In this document: positions 38,011 to 47,747 of the stretch, one piece after another | Layout: the number at the start of each line of letters is the position of its first letter | How positions within the stretch are numbered: position 1 is the stretch's first letter | Origin: Phytoactinopolyspora alkaliphila | Lineage (GTDB): Bacteria; Actinomycetota; Actinomycetes; Jiangellales; Jiangellaceae | Length of the DNA stretch: 64,000 nucleotides | Assembly (NCBI RefSeq): GCF_010550695.1 | Contig: NZ_JAAGOB010000002.1 | Location: forward strand, 248,001-312,000 | Reading direction: 5' to 3' | Notes under the pieces: generated by a model | What the model was told of the DNA's origin: nothing | Databases searched by the model: none | What the model saw: only the letters and a program-made list of their open reading frames with translations | Translations under genes and position numbers: made by a program

Positions 38011-39680
38011 CAGGTCTCCTGCCGTTTCTCACCTGTGTTGACTCTGCGCCGAACCGCGTCGAGGACCTCCTCGACCTCGTCGCCGAGGTTTCCGCCCTCG
38101 GAACGATGCAACCCTGCGGCTTCGACCACGGTACGCCCGTCGCCGGCGGCGGTGACACGCACCCATACCCTGCGACGGCGCACGTAGAGCGAACCAGCCA
38201 GGCCGGCTACCGCGAGCACGGCTCCCAATAGGGCGATCTCTTTGCCCGAGTTCCGCGAAACCTGCAGGTTCACCCAGGTGACGTACCCGTCGAAAGTGAC
38301 GAAACCGCTGCCGCCGGGCAGTTCCGCGGTCTCACCGGGGGTGAGGACGGCCGCGAACGGCTGGCCGTCGTCCTCGAACTGTTCCAGGTTCTCCTGGTTC
38401 AAGCGGTAGATCGACTGCGGCGTGCCGTCGTCGATCCCGAGGTCACCGTAGAACGCGGTGATGTACAGCTCGGGCTGCCGTGGCTCCGGGAAGATGGAAC
38501 GCATGCCCGTGCCGTCGACATAGGCGGTCGGCAGGAAGAGGCCCTCCAGCCCGATGTCCGGCCCTGCCTCGTCCGCCACCGGCACCTTGAGGACACCCGT
38601 CGAGGTGAAATTGTCGTCCTGCGGCAGGAACGGCACCGGCCCCTCGGCCAGGACCTCACCCGCTGCGTCGCGGACGGTGATGGCTGGCGCGTAGCCGGGG
38701 TTGAGGATGTGGACGAGTGTGCCGTTCACGTTGAGCGGCTCGTTGACCCGGATGGAGTGTTCCTCGGGTTCGGCGCCGGGTTCGCGGACAAGACTCACCG
38801 TCGCCTCGTAGTCTTCCGGCAGACCGATGTGGGGGCCGGCGTCGATGAAGTCCATCGAGAACCTCTCGACCCGCAGCGAGAACGGCGGCAGGTCGATGGG
38901 GTCGAACATCGTCCCGGAAGACAGGTTGTCGTACTGGACCACCGAGTTCGCGAAGCCGTTGCCTTCCGGAACGAGCACCGTGCCGCGGTAGCCGAACAAG
39001 CCGCCGAGCGCCACCGCGAGCAGGACCACCACCAGCGAAAGGTGGAAGACCAGGTTGCCGGTCTCCCGCAGATGGCCCGCCTCGGCGGAGACCGCGTCGT
39101 CGCCCTCGCGCATTTCAGCGACCCGGAACCGCCGGCGTCGCAGTTCCGCGTGGGCGGCGTCGAGGACCTCCCCGGGAGGTGCGGTCACGGTGGCCGTCCG
39201 GTGCACGGGCATCCGGGCCAGCCGGCTCGGGGTGCGCGGAGGCTGTGCTCGCATCGCCTTCCAGTGGTGCCACGAGCGGGGCAGGATGCAGCCCACCAGC
39301 GACACCAGCAGAGCCAGATAGATCGCCGCGAACCAGGGCGCCGAGTAGACGTCGAACAGGCTCAGCCGGTCATACCAGTCCGCCAGGCCGGGATTGCGCG
39401 CCCGGAAGTCCCTGACCTCGAGCGGGTCGACGCCGGACTGGGGGATGACAGAACCAGGGATGGCTGCCATGGCCAGCAGGAACAGCAAAATGAGCGCCAC
39501 GCGCATCGACGTGAACTGACGCCACGCCCAGCGGGCGAACTCCACGGTGTTCAGTGCCGGTGGGCGCTTCTGCTCGCCGCTGCTCACCTGGCCGGGGACC
39601 AGCCGCCCTTCCGGGCCGCGGTCCGCGGGATCGGGACCCTGTTCAGCACCGGTGGACACGGTGCCGCGCCGGCTTGTCAT
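38010..39680 (-). CDS. resB: Cytochrome c biogenesis protein ResB
   Basis: A 556-aa System II partner of CcsB. Four membrane helices: LALILLFLLAMAA-type near 58-80, WFAAIYLALLVSLVGCILPR, FHLSLVVVLLAVALGG, and IALLGAVLAVAGLAGSLYV near the end. A large extracytoplasmic domain lies between the third and fourth. The N-terminal 45 residues are hydrophilic. It overlaps ccdA by 4 nt and ccsB by 1 nt, so the four maturation genes form one unit. Confidence 0.93.
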   Translation of the reverse strand: MTSRRGTVSTGAEQGPDPADRGPEGRLVPGQVSSGEQKRPPALNTVEFARWAWRQFTSMRVALILLFLLAMAAIPGSVIPQSGVDPLEVRDFRARNPGLADWYDRLSLFDVYSAPWFAAIYLALLVSLVGCILPRSWHHWKAMRAQPPRTPSRLARMPVHRTATVTAPPGEVLDAAHAELRRRRFRVAEMREGDDAVSAEAGHLRETGNLVFHLSLVVVLLAVALGGLFGYRGTVLVPEGNGFANSVVQYDNLSSGTMFDPIDLPPFSLRVERFSMDFIDAGPHIGLPEDYEATVSLVREPGAEPEEHSIRVNEPLNVNGTLVHILNPGYAPAITVRDAAGEVLAEGPVPFLPQDDNFTSTGVLKVPVADEAGPDIGLEGLFLPTAYVDGTGMRSIFPEPRQPELYITAFYGDLGIDDGTPQSIYRLNQENLEQFEDDGQPFAAVLTPGETAELPGGSGFVTFDGYVTWVNLQVSRNSGKEIALLGAVLAVAGLAGSLYVRRRRVWVRVTAAGDGRTVVEAAGLHRSEGGNLGDEVEEVLDAVRRRVNTGEKRQET

Positions 39681-40423
39681 ACCGCCACCTCGAACCCGCT
39701 GATCCAGCCCTGCATGTGCGCCATGAGCTCACCCCACAACCCGGTGACAAGCAGAAGCCCGACAACCACGAGCATCGCTCCGCCGAAACGGACCAGCGCG
39801 ACCTGATGCCGGCGCAGCCAGGCGAACGTCGTCATGGAGCGGCGATACGCCAGCGCGGCGAGCAAGAACGGCAGCCCCAGCCCGACGGTGTACATGAAAG
39901 AGAGCAACGCTCCTCGTGCGGCATTGGCCTCGTCGAAGGCAAGAAACTGCACAGCCGCGAGGGTGGGGCCCATGCACGGCGTCCATCCGAGGCCGAACAC
40001 GACCCCGAGGGCCGGGGCTCCGGCCAGTCCGACGGCAGGCTTGGCCTGCGTCTTCCATTGCCTGGTCAGCCCGGGAAGCCAGCCTGCGAAGGCCAGCCCC
40101 AGGCCGATGGTCACCACCCCCATCACCCGGGTGATCACGTCGGCATGCTGACGCAACGTGCTCCCCAGGCCGCCGAAGAGCAGCCCGTAGGAGACGAATA
40201 CGAGCCCGAAGCCGAGGATGAACAAGCTGACGCCGAGGACAAGCCGGCCACGGCTGCCACGGGACAGCTCGGAGCCGGAGAGTCCGGTCACGTAGCCGAG
40301 ATAGCCCGGAACGAGCGGCAGTACGCACGGGGACAGGAACGACACCAGTCCGGCGAGCACGGCCACGGGGATCGCCAGCAGCAGCGACCCCGACAGCACC
40401 GTCTCACCGAACGTCGTTCCCAT
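39677..40423 (-). CDS. ccdA: Thiol-disulfide transport protein CcdA
   Basis: A 248-aa membrane protein of the DsbD-beta/CcdA family, moving reducing power across the membrane to the apocytochrome thiols. Redox Cys C33 in LSPCVLPLVPGYLGYV and C150 in GLGWTPCMGPTLAAV. Six or seven helices. It starts 2 bp after the tlpA stop and overlaps resB by 4 nt. Confidence 0.95.
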   Translation of the reverse strand: MGTTFGETVLSGSLLLAIPVAVLAGLVSFLSPCVLPLVPGYLGYVTGLSGSELSRGSRGRLVLGVSLFILGFGLVFVSYGLLFGGLGSTLRQHADVITRVMGVVTIGLGLAFAGWLPGLTRQWKTQAKPAVGLAGAPALGVVFGLGWTPCMGPTLAAVQFLAFDEANAARGALLSFMYTVGLGLPFLLAALAYRRSMTTFAWLRRHQVALVRFGGAMLVVVGLLLVTGLWGELMAHMQGWISGFEVAV

Positions 40424-40425
40424 CG

Positions 40426-41025
40426 CTACCCGCCGCTGGAGTCTTCAGCGGCGATGTCCGACACCAAGTCACGCAGCGAGGCCCGCCCGATCGGGCCGAG
40501 CACCCGCGCGGCCATCCGGCCCTCCCGGTCGATGACGAGGGTACTGGGAATCGCCTGGGGTGGAAGCGTCGCGCGGAAGGCGAGCAGCGCCTGACCATCG
40601 GGATCGAACACGCTCGGATAGGTGATGCCGAACTCCCGCTCGAACGCCAGTGCCGCGGTCTCGGTCTGGCCGTCGCGGGTGTTGACGCCGATGAAGCGCA
40701 CGCCGTCGTCGGCCAGCTCTTCGTGCACAGCTTGCAGGTCCGGCGCTTCCTTACGGCACGGCGGGCACCAGGAGCCCCAGACGTTGATCACGACGACGTC
40801 ACCCTGAGCCTCAGCCAGCTCGAAAGTACCGCCGTCGGCCAGCAACTCGCCGCCGAAATCCGGCGCGGGCTCTCGCTCTTCCGGCGGGATGATGCTCACG
40901 ACGCCGTCGCCCTCGATGTAGCCGATGTTGTCGGCGTCCCCGTCTCGGGTCACCTGACCGTCAGAACAGCCGGCCAGGCCGAGAAGCAGCAGCGACGCCG
41001 CCAGCAACCTCTTCCCGGCGTTCAT
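40426..41025 (-). CDS. TlpA/ResA-type thioredoxin lipoprotein
   Basis: A 199-aa exported thioredoxin. The lipobox LGLAGC puts the lipidated Cys at position 20. The redox site is WCPPC (C87, C90) in NVWGSWCPPCRKEAP, and LPPQAIPSTLVID holds the cis-Pro loop. It would reduce haem-binding CXXCH cysteines in apocytochrome c using electrons from CcdA. ATG 41025 overlaps the upstream phosphatase stop (TGATG). Upstream in-frame codons to 41148 lie over the phosphatase gene. Confidence 0.93.
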   Translation of the reverse strand: MNAGKRLLAASLLLLGLAGCSDGQVTRDGDADNIGYIEGDGVVSIIPPEEREPAPDFGGELLADGGTFELAEAQGDVVVINVWGSWCPPCRKEAPDLQAVHEELADDGVRFIGVNTRDGQTETAALAFEREFGITYPSVFDPDGQALLAFRATLPPQAIPSTLVIDREGRMAARVLGPIGRASLRDLVSDIAAEDSSGG

Positions 41026-41669
41026 CACGCCCCTGCCGTGAACGACGTGCCCGACTCTGGCAACAGGTCGGCCGCGGGCTCGCTGTACGCGACGGAGACG
41101 ATCGAGGCACCGTCGTAGGTGAAGGTGGTGAGGCTGGCCAGCGCGCATTCGCGTCTGCGCGGATCGTGCCAGAGCCGGCGGCCCTCAATGGCGGACCGGA
41201 CCGTCCAGATGGGCAGCTGATGGGAGACGAGGAGCGCCTCATGCCCCTCGGCCTCATTCCGGGCGCGGTCCATCGCCGCTCGCATCCGCGCCGCGATCTC
41301 CAGGTACGGCTCGCCCCAGGACGGGCGGAAGGGGTTGCGCAGCTGTCGCCAGTGCCGGGGCTTGCGCAACGAGCCGTCTCCGACGCCGAACGTCAGCCCC
41401 TCGAAGTTGTTGGAAGCCTCAATGAGGTCCTCGTCGAGCCGCGGGGTGAGCCCGAGCGCGGCGGCTATGGGCGCGACGGTCTCGACAGCCCGTTCGAGCG
41501 GGCTAGTGACCAGTGCGACGATATCCCGGTCAGCCACCACTTCGGCGACCCGCTCGGCCATCGCCGTGCCACGTTCGGAGAGGTGGTAGCCGGACAGGCG
41601 CCCATACAGCACCTTGCCCGGATTGTGCACCTCGCCGTGGCGCAGCAGGTGAATCTTCGTGGTCGCCAT
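41025..41669 (-). CDS. Histidine phosphatase family protein
   Basis: A 214-aa phosphoglycerate mutase-like phosphatase. The catalytic motif LLRHGEVHNPGK lies at about residues 8-19; the second His is in ALLVSHQLPIW, and SPLERAVETVAPI supplies the conserved Arg. Substrate unknown; the family includes phosphosugar, nucleotide and cobalamin-pathway phosphatases. It heads the tlpA-ccdA-resB-ccsB string, overlapping tlpA by 1 nt, and follows hemL by 73 bp. Confidence 0.88.
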   Translation of the reverse strand: MATTKIHLLRHGEVHNPGKVLYGRLSGYHLSERGTAMAERVAEVVADRDIVALVTSPLERAVETVAPIAAALGLTPRLDEDLIEASNNFEGLTFGVGDGSLRKPRHWRQLRNPFRPSWGEPYLEIAARMRAAMDRARNEAEGHEALLVSHQLPIWTVRSAIEGRRLWHDPRRRECALASLTTFTYDGASIVSVAYSEPAADLLPESGTSFTAGA

Positions 41670-41742
41670 GAACCCCTCACTCGTCCTGTCCCATGATCAT
41701 CGACCGATCGGCTGTCTCATGACCCAGCTGATTCCTTGAAGA

Positions 41743-43062
41743 TCACGGGGTCGTTCGCTCCGTTGTCTTCGCCGCGGCCTCGGCGGCGGCGGGCAGCGCG
41801 TCCGCGATTCGCGCCAGTGCGTCGTCGTCGTGCGCCGAGCTGACGAACCATGCTTCGAACGCCGACGGGGGCAGGTAGACCCCGCCTTCCAGCATCCGGG
41901 TGAAGAACGCCGCATACCGGCGGGTATCCGTGCGCTGCGCCGTCTCGAAGTCGCTGACGGTCTCGCCTGGATCGACGAAAAACACGGTGAACAAGTTCCC
42001 CGCGAACTGCAGCAGATGGGGGACGCCGGCCGCGTCCAGCGCTTCCCGCACGAGGCCGCCGATGGCGTGGACTGTCCGGTTCAGGTGGGCGTAGACGGCG
42101 TCGTCGGCCAGCCGCAATGTGGTGAGGCCGGCCGTCGTCGCCACCGGGTTTCCGGCCAGGGTTCCCGCCTGGTACACGGGGCCGGCGGGTGCCAGCTGCG
42201 CCATGACCTCGGCGCGCCCGCCGAAGGCGGCCGCGGGGAAGCCCCCACCCATGACCTTGCCGAACGTGGTCAGGTCGGCGGCCACCCCGTCCAGGCCGTA
42301 CCACCCGGATCGAGAGACCCGGAATCCGGTCATCACCTCGTCGAGGATGAGCAGGGCGCCGTGGGCGCGGGTGGTCTCGCGGAGGTAGGCGTTGAAGCCT
42401 TCAGCCGGCGGCACCGCTCCCATGTTGCCGGCGGCGGCCTCGGCGATGACACATGCGATGGAGTCGCCGTGTTCGGCGAAGGCTGCTTTGACCGCTTCCG
42501 GGTCGTTGTACGGCAGGACGATGGTGTCGGCGGCGCTGGCCTGGGTGACGCCAGGGGTACCCGGCAGGCCCAGGGTGGCCACACCGCTTCCCGCGGACGC
42601 CAGCAGGGCGTCGACGTGGCCGTGGTAGTGGCCCGCGAACTTGACCACCTTGCTCCGGCCCGTGTAGCCGCGGGCCAGCCGGACGGCGCTCATGGTCGCT
42701 TCGGTTCCACTGGTGACGAGGCGGACCTGCTCCACGCTGGTGCGGGAGATGATCTCCTCGGCGAGCTCGACCTCGGGCCGGGTGGGCGTGCCGTAGGAGA
42801 CCCCTCGAGCCACCTGAGCCTGGACGGCGCCGACAACTGCAGGGTGGGCGTGCCCGAGGATCATCGGCCCCCACGAGCACACGAGGTCGACGTATTCCCG
42901 CCCGTCGGCGTCGTAGATGTAGGGGCCGCTGGCCCGCTCGATGAACCGAGGCGTACCGCCGACGGCCTTGAACGCCCGCACCGGCGAGTTGACGCCACCG
43001 GGGGTGACTGCCCGGGCACGGTCGAATAGTTCAGCACTGCGGGGAGCGTCGTCGTTGCTCAC
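41743..43062 (-). CDS. hemL: Glutamate-1-semialdehyde 2,1-aminomutase
   Basis: A 439-aa PLP enzyme producing 5-aminolevulinate in the C5 haem pathway. [29 protein letters not shown] and the Schiff-base Lys K269 in [12 protein letters not shown] are canonical. The N-terminal [15 protein letters not shown] is specific to HemL. GTG 43062 is preceded by GAGAAT 6 nt upstream within TGCGAGAAT, a possible extended -10. The 312-bp region upstream holds six CTGATC-type motif copies. It acts before HemB, whose gene lies at the window end. Confidence 0.95.
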   Translation of the reverse strand: MSNDDAPRSAELFDRARAVTPGGVNSPVRAFKAVGGTPRFIERASGPYIYDADGREYVDLVCSWGPMILGHAHPAVVGAVQAQVARGVSYGTPTRPEVELAEEIISRTSVEQVRLVTSGTEATMSAVRLARGYTGRSKVVKFAGHYHGHVDALLASAGSGVATLGLPGTPGVTQASAADTIVLPYNDPEAVKAAFAEHGDSIACVIAEAAAGNMGAVPPAEGFNAYLRETTRAHGALLILDEVMTGFRVSRSGWYGLDGVAADLTTFGKVMGGGFPAAAFGGRAEVMAQLAPAGPVYQAGTLAGNPVATTAGLTTLRLADDAVYAHLNRTVHAIGGLVREALDAAGVPHLLQFAGNLFTVFFVDPGETVSDFETAQRTDTRRYAAFFTRMLEGGVYLPPSAFEAWFVSSAHDDDALARIADALPAAAEAAAKTTERTTP

Positions 43063-43374
43063 TGCCTCATTCTCGCAACCGCCTCATGGCCGCCCGCACT
43101 CCCCCCACCCCGAGTTGGCCACCTGATCTCCGTTCTCTCACCTGATCTTTTGCACGACGACGATCAGGTGACCTCATACCCGTGGTGGAACGGTACTTGT
43201 GCATCTGATCGCGTCCCACATGCTGGACTCGAAATGATCAGGTGACCTCATGCTGCGGAACAGGCCCACTGCGCCATCTGATCCACATCGACACAGCGCG
43301 CCGGCAGGCAGACGACGGGCAGACACCGGGAGCCGGCAAGAACGCCGGCGCCAGTGTCCGCCCGCCTGGCACGA
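43063..43374. other. 312-bp intergenic region between hemL and the catalase gene
   Basis: No convincing gene. The stretch is upstream of hemL and downstream of the catalase stop. It holds the motif cluster described in the next entry and no other clear structure. Confidence 0.5.
43121..43283. repeat. Six-copy (A/T)CTGATC motif cluster upstream of hemL
   Basis: Copies of ACCTGATC or ATCTGATC, or their complement, lie at 43121, 43140, 43162 (reverse), 43203, 43236 (reverse) and 43276. TCACCTGATC (43138-43147) and GATCAGGTGA (43162-43171) form a 10-bp perfect inverted repeat around a 14-nt loop. GATCAGGTGACCTCAT recurs exactly at 43162-43177 and 43236-43251. It may be an operator array for hemL or a cluster of small dispersed repeats. 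Confidence 0.55.
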
Positions 43375-44817
43375 TCAGCTCGCGAGCGCCTCTTCGACAC
43401 GCTTGCCGAGCATTTCGTCCACGTTGCGCCAGTACGCGAACACGCGCTGGCGGAGCTCGTCGGAGGTGACCTCGCTGACGTGCCCGGCGATGTTGTTCAC
43501 CAGCCGGTCCCGCGCTGCGTCGTCGAGCACCTCGCGTACGAGCGTGCCGGCCTGGACGAAGTCGTCGTCCTCCGAGTGCAGCGTGGCGGCGGCCCGGACG
43601 AGCTCACCGTCGGACTCCCAGCCGGCGTCGCCCACCAGCGACGGATCGGCAGCCGGGCCGCCGTGGCTGTTCGGCGCGTAGACGGGCCGGTCCGGTGAGT
43701 TCCACGAGTACCGCATCCCGCCGTCCTTGGAGTACGAGTTGACCTCGGACTTCGGGGCATTCACCGGAAGCTGCGCGTAGTTGGTGCCGATCCGGTACCG
43801 GTGCGCGTCGGCGTAGGAGAAGATCCGGCCCAGCAGCATCTTGTCCGGGCTGGCGGCGATGCCGGGCACGAAGTTGCTCGGCTCGAACGCGGCCTGCTCG
43901 ATCTGCGCGAAGTAGTTCTCCGGATTGCGGTCCAACCGCAGGGTGCCGACCTTGATGAGCGGGTAGTCGCCCTTCGGCCAGACCTTGGTGAGGTCGAACG
44001 GGTTGAACCGGTAGTCCGCGGCATCGGCGTACGGCATCACCTGGACGTGCACCGTCCAGCTGGGAGCGTCACCGCGCTCGATGGCGGTGTACAGGTCACG
44101 GATGTGGTAATCGGCGTCCTCTCCCGCGATCCGGTCGGCGTCGGCCTGGGTGAGGAACTCGTGCCCCTGGTCGGTACGGAAGTGGTACTTGACCCAGAAG
44201 CGCTCGCCGGCGGCATTGATCCACTGGTACGTGTGCGAGCCGAAGCCGTCCATGTTCCGCCAGCTGCGCGGAAGCCCGCGGTCACCCATGAGCCAGGTCA
44301 CCTGGTGGGCGCTCTCCGGGGAGAGCGTCCAGAAGTCCCACTGCATGTTGTGGTCACGCAGGTTGGAGCCCGGCAGTCGCTTCTGGGACCGGATGAAGTC
44401 GGGGAACTTGATGGTGTCGCGAAGGAAGAAGACCGGCGTGTTGTTGCCGACGAGGTCGTAGTTGCCTTCACTCGTGTAGAACTTCAGCGCGAAGCCGCGG
44501 GGGTCACGCCAGGTGTCGGGGCTGCCCTGCTCTCCTGCCACGGACGAGAACCGCGCGACGGCCTCGGTCCGGGCGCCTGGCTGGAAGAGCGCCGCCTTGG
44601 TGAACTGGCTGACGTCCTCGGTCACCTCCAGCACGCCGAACGCGCCGCCGCCCTTGGCGTGCACGACACGCTCCGGAACGCGCTCCCGGTTGAACTGGGC
44701 AAGCTTCTCCACCAGATAGTGGTCGTGGAGGACGATCGGTCCGTTCGGGCCTACGGTCAGCGAGTGCGCGTCGCTGCCGACGGGAGCGCCGGAATTGGAC
44801 GTGGTAGGTGGTGTCAC
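43375..44817 (-). CDS. Monofunctional haem catalase
   Basis: A 480-aa small-subunit catalase, disproportionating H2O2. Active-site His H53 in [11 protein letters not shown], distal Asn in [10 protein letters not shown] (about 126), and the proximal haem Tyr in [14 protein letters not shown] (about 335). Length suits clade 3. GTG 44817 ([10 protein letters not shown]) is preceded by AAGGAG at 5 nt and overlaps the fur stop by 4 nt, so it is co-translated with its regulator. The upstream open frame to 44967 lies inside fur and is rejected. Confidence 0.94.
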   Translation of the reverse strand: MTPPTTSNSGAPVGSDAHSLTVGPNGPIVLHDHYLVEKLAQFNRERVPERVVHAKGGGAFGVLEVTEDVSQFTKAALFQPGARTEAVARFSSVAGEQGSPDTWRDPRGFALKFYTSEGNYDLVGNNTPVFFLRDTIKFPDFIRSQKRLPGSNLRDHNMQWDFWTLSPESAHQVTWLMGDRGLPRSWRNMDGFGSHTYQWINAAGERFWVKYHFRTDQGHEFLTQADADRIAGEDADYHIRDLYTAIERGDAPSWTVHVQVMPYADAADYRFNPFDLTKVWPKGDYPLIKVGTLRLDRNPENYFAQIEQAAFEPSNFVPGIAASPDKMLLGRIFSYADAHRYRIGTNYAQLPVNAPKSEVNSYSKDGGMRYSWNSPDRPVYAPNSHGGPAADPSLVGDAGWESDGELVRAAATLHSEDDDFVQAGTLVREVLDDAARDRLVNNIAGHVSEVTSDELRQRVFAYWRNVDEMLGKRVEEALAS

Positions 44818-45266
44818 GCGTTCTCCTTGTTCATTTCGTCGGTACAGGTGGGGCAGAGACCCCAGAACGTGACCTCGGCTTCGTCGATGGTGAAGCCGTG
44901 CCGCGGTTCCGGGATCAGACAGGGGACGGCCGCTCCAGAACACTCGACGTCGACGACGACGCCGCACGAACGACAGACCAGGTGGTGATGGTTGTCGCCG
45001 ACGCGGGTCTCGTAGAGCGCCGGGGAACCGGCCGGCTCGATGCGACGCAGGAGGCCGGCATCGGTCAGGGCATGGAGCACGTCGTAGACGGCTTGCGTGG
45101 AGACCGTGCCGAGCGACGCCCGCACATGCCTGGCCACGGTGTCCGCGTCCGCATGCGGCTCTGTCTCGAGTGCGTTCAGTACGCCCAGCCTGGGAGCGGT
45201 GACCCTCAGGCCGGCCGCACGCAGACGCTCCTCGGGCGTGGAATGTTCCGCGACCTGAGCAGGCAT
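44814..45266 (-). CDS. Fur-family regulator (FurA/CatR-like)
   Basis: A 150-aa metal-dependent repressor. Winged helix about 12-80 ([34 protein letters not shown]); metal region [11 protein letters not shown] (H93-H95, C98, C101); C-terminal CPTC (C138, C141) for structural zinc. I choose ATG 45266 (MPAQVAEHS): a TTGACT/GATGAT promoter ends 7 nt upstream, and the upstream Met at 45278 lies inside the -10. In mycobacteria and Streptomyces such regulators repress the adjacent catalase or KatG and respond to peroxide; the same is inferred here. Confidence 0.92.
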   Translation of the reverse strand: MPAQVAEHSTPEERLRAAGLRVTAPRLGVLNALETEPHADADTVARHVRASLGTVSTQAVYDVLHALTDAGLLRRIEPAGSPALYETRVGDNHHHLVCRSCGVVVDVECSGAAVPCLIPEPRHGFTIDEAEVTFWGLCPTCTDEMNKENA

Positions 45267-45273
45267 GACATTG

Positions 45274-45302
45274 ATCATCGCGTCTTTTCTGGAATCAGTC
45301 AA
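45274..45302 (-). promoter_or_regulatory. Promoter of fur-catalase operon (leaderless)
   Basis: On the minus strand, TTGACT (45302-45297) and GATGAT (45279-45274) are separated by exactly 17 bp. The ATG of fur begins 7 nt past the -10, so the transcript should start at the initiator codon, as reported for mycobacterial furA-katG. Confidence 0.6.
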
Positions 45303-45316
45303 CTTTACGAGCCACT

Positions 45317-45354
45317 CCATTGTCTTGCACTGTCAGTGCCGGCGGCGACAATGG
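45317..45354. promoter_or_regulatory. Nested dyad upstream of the fur promoter
   Basis: CCATTGTC (45317-45324) pairs with GACAATGG (45347-45354), and inside them GCACTG-T-CAGTGC (45327-45339) is a perfect 13-bp palindrome. The inner palindrome lies about 25 bp upstream of the -35 and could bind the Fur-like protein or a regulator of the divergent gene at 45399. Confidence 0.45.
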
Positions 45355-45398
45355 CCGTGGCACGGGCCGCGCAATGCCAGTGATCATGGGAACATGGG

Positions 45399-47747
45399 AT
45401 GGTGCGCGACGACGCGAGTCTCGACACGAGCCTGGACGGCAGCACTGAACTGCGAGTTCACGGCGTCAGCGGTACGCCTCCCGAGACCGTCCTGGACCAT
45501 CCGCTGCTCAAGCGCGTGGCCGGCGACGAGCGGGCCGGTTTCTACCGGCGCTGGTATCCGGGCGGCCGGTCCGCCGACCTGACCGAGAGCCGCCGGCTCG
45601 AGGCGTACGGCTGGGGCAATCTGACCTCCGGACCGGCTGCCCGCGCGGCGTGGCTCATGCTGCTGCCGTTCATGCTGGTCAATCTGGCCCATTGGATGCT
45701 CCCCGCGATTCCGGCCGGTGCCGGACGACTCGTGAGCGTTGCGGGCCGGGCCTCAGCAACCTTGCTCAGGCTCTTCGGTGTGGTCCTGAGCATCACGTTG
45801 GTGCTCACGGCAGTGCAGGCCGCCATGGACGTCGCCGGATGGCAGTGCGCCGGGCATTGGCGGTGCGGTTCGTCGTCGCCGGTAACCGCCGCACTTACCG
45901 ACGGCTGGCTCTCCGAACCCGGACGCCGGGTGGTCGTCTCCGGGCTCGTGCCGATGCTCGTCGTACTGGGTATCGCCATGCTCGGCCGGAAACCTCTACG
46001 CCGGTCCACATCGGTGCCGGAGGTGCCGGTGGCCACGGAGCGGGACCGCCCGATGACGCATGCCGCCTTCTGGAAGGGCAACCCGGGCCTGCCCGCCTTG
46101 CGCTCGGCTCACGTGGCGGCCGCCACCGCGTTGCTGGCTGCCACCATCGCCTGGCCCGCGACCACGCTCGCCGCTTCGGGCCCCCTGCGCGTGGTGGGTG
46201 TGGCGATCTGTATCGCCGCCCTCGCCACGCTGGCCACCGCCGTGGTCGCGGTGGCTGTCGAGGGTATCGCAGGGCGTGGGGCACATCACTCGCTCCTGGC
46301 CCGGGCCGCACGTTCGGTCGCGACGGTGCTCCTGATCCTCGGGGTCGCGTTCTCCCTGTGGGATCACGGGGCGTGGGAATCCGCCGGGAGGCTGCCGGGT
46401 ACGCGTGCCGCGATACTCGTGACGTTCGTCGTCGGGATCGTCATCCTTGCCTTGCTCACCGCGACAGTGGCTGTCCAGCGGCCATGGAGCCAAGGCCGAG
46501 GAGGGTTCCGGGTGAGCATGCGAGGGCTCGGCGCGCCCGCAGTCGCCGTCGTCGCCTATCTCATCGCCGGAGGCTTCTCCGCCGGCCTGACGTACCGAGT
46601 CACCGACCTGCTCGGTTACCCGGTACTGAGCCAAGCGACGGCGAATGCGCAACGCGCGTCGCTGAACCTGGTCATCGCGGACGAATCCTTGCCGTTCGCC
46701 ACCCGGCAGGCGGCGTGGTCCGCGGACATTCCGTTGGTACTGCCGCCGTCCTTCGCCTGGGCCGGCGCCGCTGCGGCCGTGATCTTCGCCGCCATTCTGG
46801 TGATCGTCGCCTTGGTGGCGCTCGGCGTCGCCCGTCGAATCGGCCCAGTGGCGGACGTGGTCGCCGCGGAACACAATGCCGCCGCGACGGAGACAGCGAA
46901 CCCAGCCGACCCGCCCGCGCCGGCCAAGCCAGCCGATCCAGCCGTGCGCCGGGTGGCGCTCGTCGTCGCCCTCGCGTCGCTGACCGACGGAGCCGGCCGA
47001 ATCGTCGGACGGGTCGTCCTCGTGGCGGGATTGGTTCTGCTCGCCGGGCTGGCCGTCTACGTGGGCGGAGCCGACAACTGGCGGCTCATCGAGGAGCCGC
47101 CACTGTCCACACTCACCGCCTTCGGCACGTGGTTCATGGGCGCGTTCGCGCTCGGCCTGATCGGACTGGCCTGGAGCAGCGCCCGCAAGCCAGCGCTCCG
47201 GCGCACCGTGGGCATCCTGTGGGACATCGGCAGCTTCTGGCCCCGGGCCGCGCATCCTCTCGCGCCGCCCTCCTACGGCGAGCGAGCGGTTCCCGACCTC
47301 GTCGAACGGATCACCGCGCTGAACTCCCACGACGAGTCGCGCGTCGTGCTGTCCGGGCACTCGCAAGGATCCATACTCGCCGTGGCGACGGTCCTGCAGC
47401 TGCCTGCCGGCACTGCTCGCCACGTCCACCTCGTCACCCACGGATCACCGGCACGACGACTGTATGCGCGCCATTTCCCCGCCTATGTCGACGAGCGCAC
47501 GTTGCGCGCGCTGATCCACGATCTCGGGAGCTGGCGGAACCTGTACCGGGACACCGACCCAATCGGCGCCTGGATCCTGGATCCACCCCGCGCCCCCGAC
47601 CCGGCGGTCGACCGCCGGCTCCTCGATCCGCCGACGCTCGACGCCCCCATCGCCGGACACGGCGAATACTGGCTCGACCCCCGCTACGTCGAGGAGCTCA
47701 CGACGCTCACCACCTCAGTCCAGCCAGGTCACAACGATCACGAGTAG
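45399..47747 (+). CDS. Large polytopic membrane protein with serine-hydrolase motif
   Basis: A 782-aa protein. The N-terminus STELRVHGVSGTPPETVLDH resembles the first strand and oxyanion region of alpha/beta hydrolases. About ten hydrophobic helices fill residues 80-580, with a Pro/Ala-rich loop near 500. The C-terminal cytoplasmic or extracytoplasmic part has VVLSGHSQGSILAVATVL with the nucleophile Ser at 655, HLVTHGSPARRLYARHFP, and later Asp/His candidates (YRDTDPIG, AGHGEYW). It looks like a hydrolase domain split by a membrane domain. Substrate unknown; a lipid ester is a guess. Divergent from fur. Confidence 0.65.
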   Translation: MVRDDASLDTSLDGSTELRVHGVSGTPPETVLDHPLLKRVAGDERAGFYRRWYPGGRSADLTESRRLEAYGWGNLTSGPAARAAWLMLLPFMLVNLAHWMLPAIPAGAGRLVSVAGRASATLLRLFGVVLSITLVLTAVQAAMDVAGWQCAGHWRCGSSSPVTAALTDGWLSEPGRRVVVSGLVPMLVVLGIAMLGRKPLRRSTSVPEVPVATERDRPMTHAAFWKGNPGLPALRSAHVAAATALLAATIAWPATTLAASGPLRVVGVAICIAALATLATAVVAVAVEGIAGRGAHHSLLARAARSVATVLLILGVAFSLWDHGAWESAGRLPGTRAAILVTFVVGIVILALLTATVAVQRPWSQGRGGFRVSMRGLGAPAVAVVAYLIAGGFSAGLTYRVTDLLGYPVLSQATANAQRASLNLVIADESLPFATRQAAWSADIPLVLPPSFAWAGAAAAVIFAAILVIVALVALGVARRIGPVADVVAAEHNAAATETANPADPPAPAKPADPAVRRVALVVALASLTDGAGRIVGRVVLVAGLVLLAGLAVYVGGADNWRLIEEPPLSTLTAFGTWFMGAFALGLIGLAWSSARKPALRRTVGILWDIGSFWPRAAHPLAPPSYGERAVPDLVERITALNSHDESRVVLSGHSQGSILAVATVLQLPAGTARHVHLVTHGSPARRLYARHFPAYVDERTLRALIHDLGSWRNLYRDTDPIGAWILDPPRAPDPAVDRRLLDPPTLDAPIAGHGEYWLDPRYVEELTTLTTSVQPGHNDHE

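Noticed and set aside
43121-43283. CRISPR-like array
   Set aside because: The repeats are only 8-16 bp, irregularly spaced and in both orientations; no cas genes are nearby.
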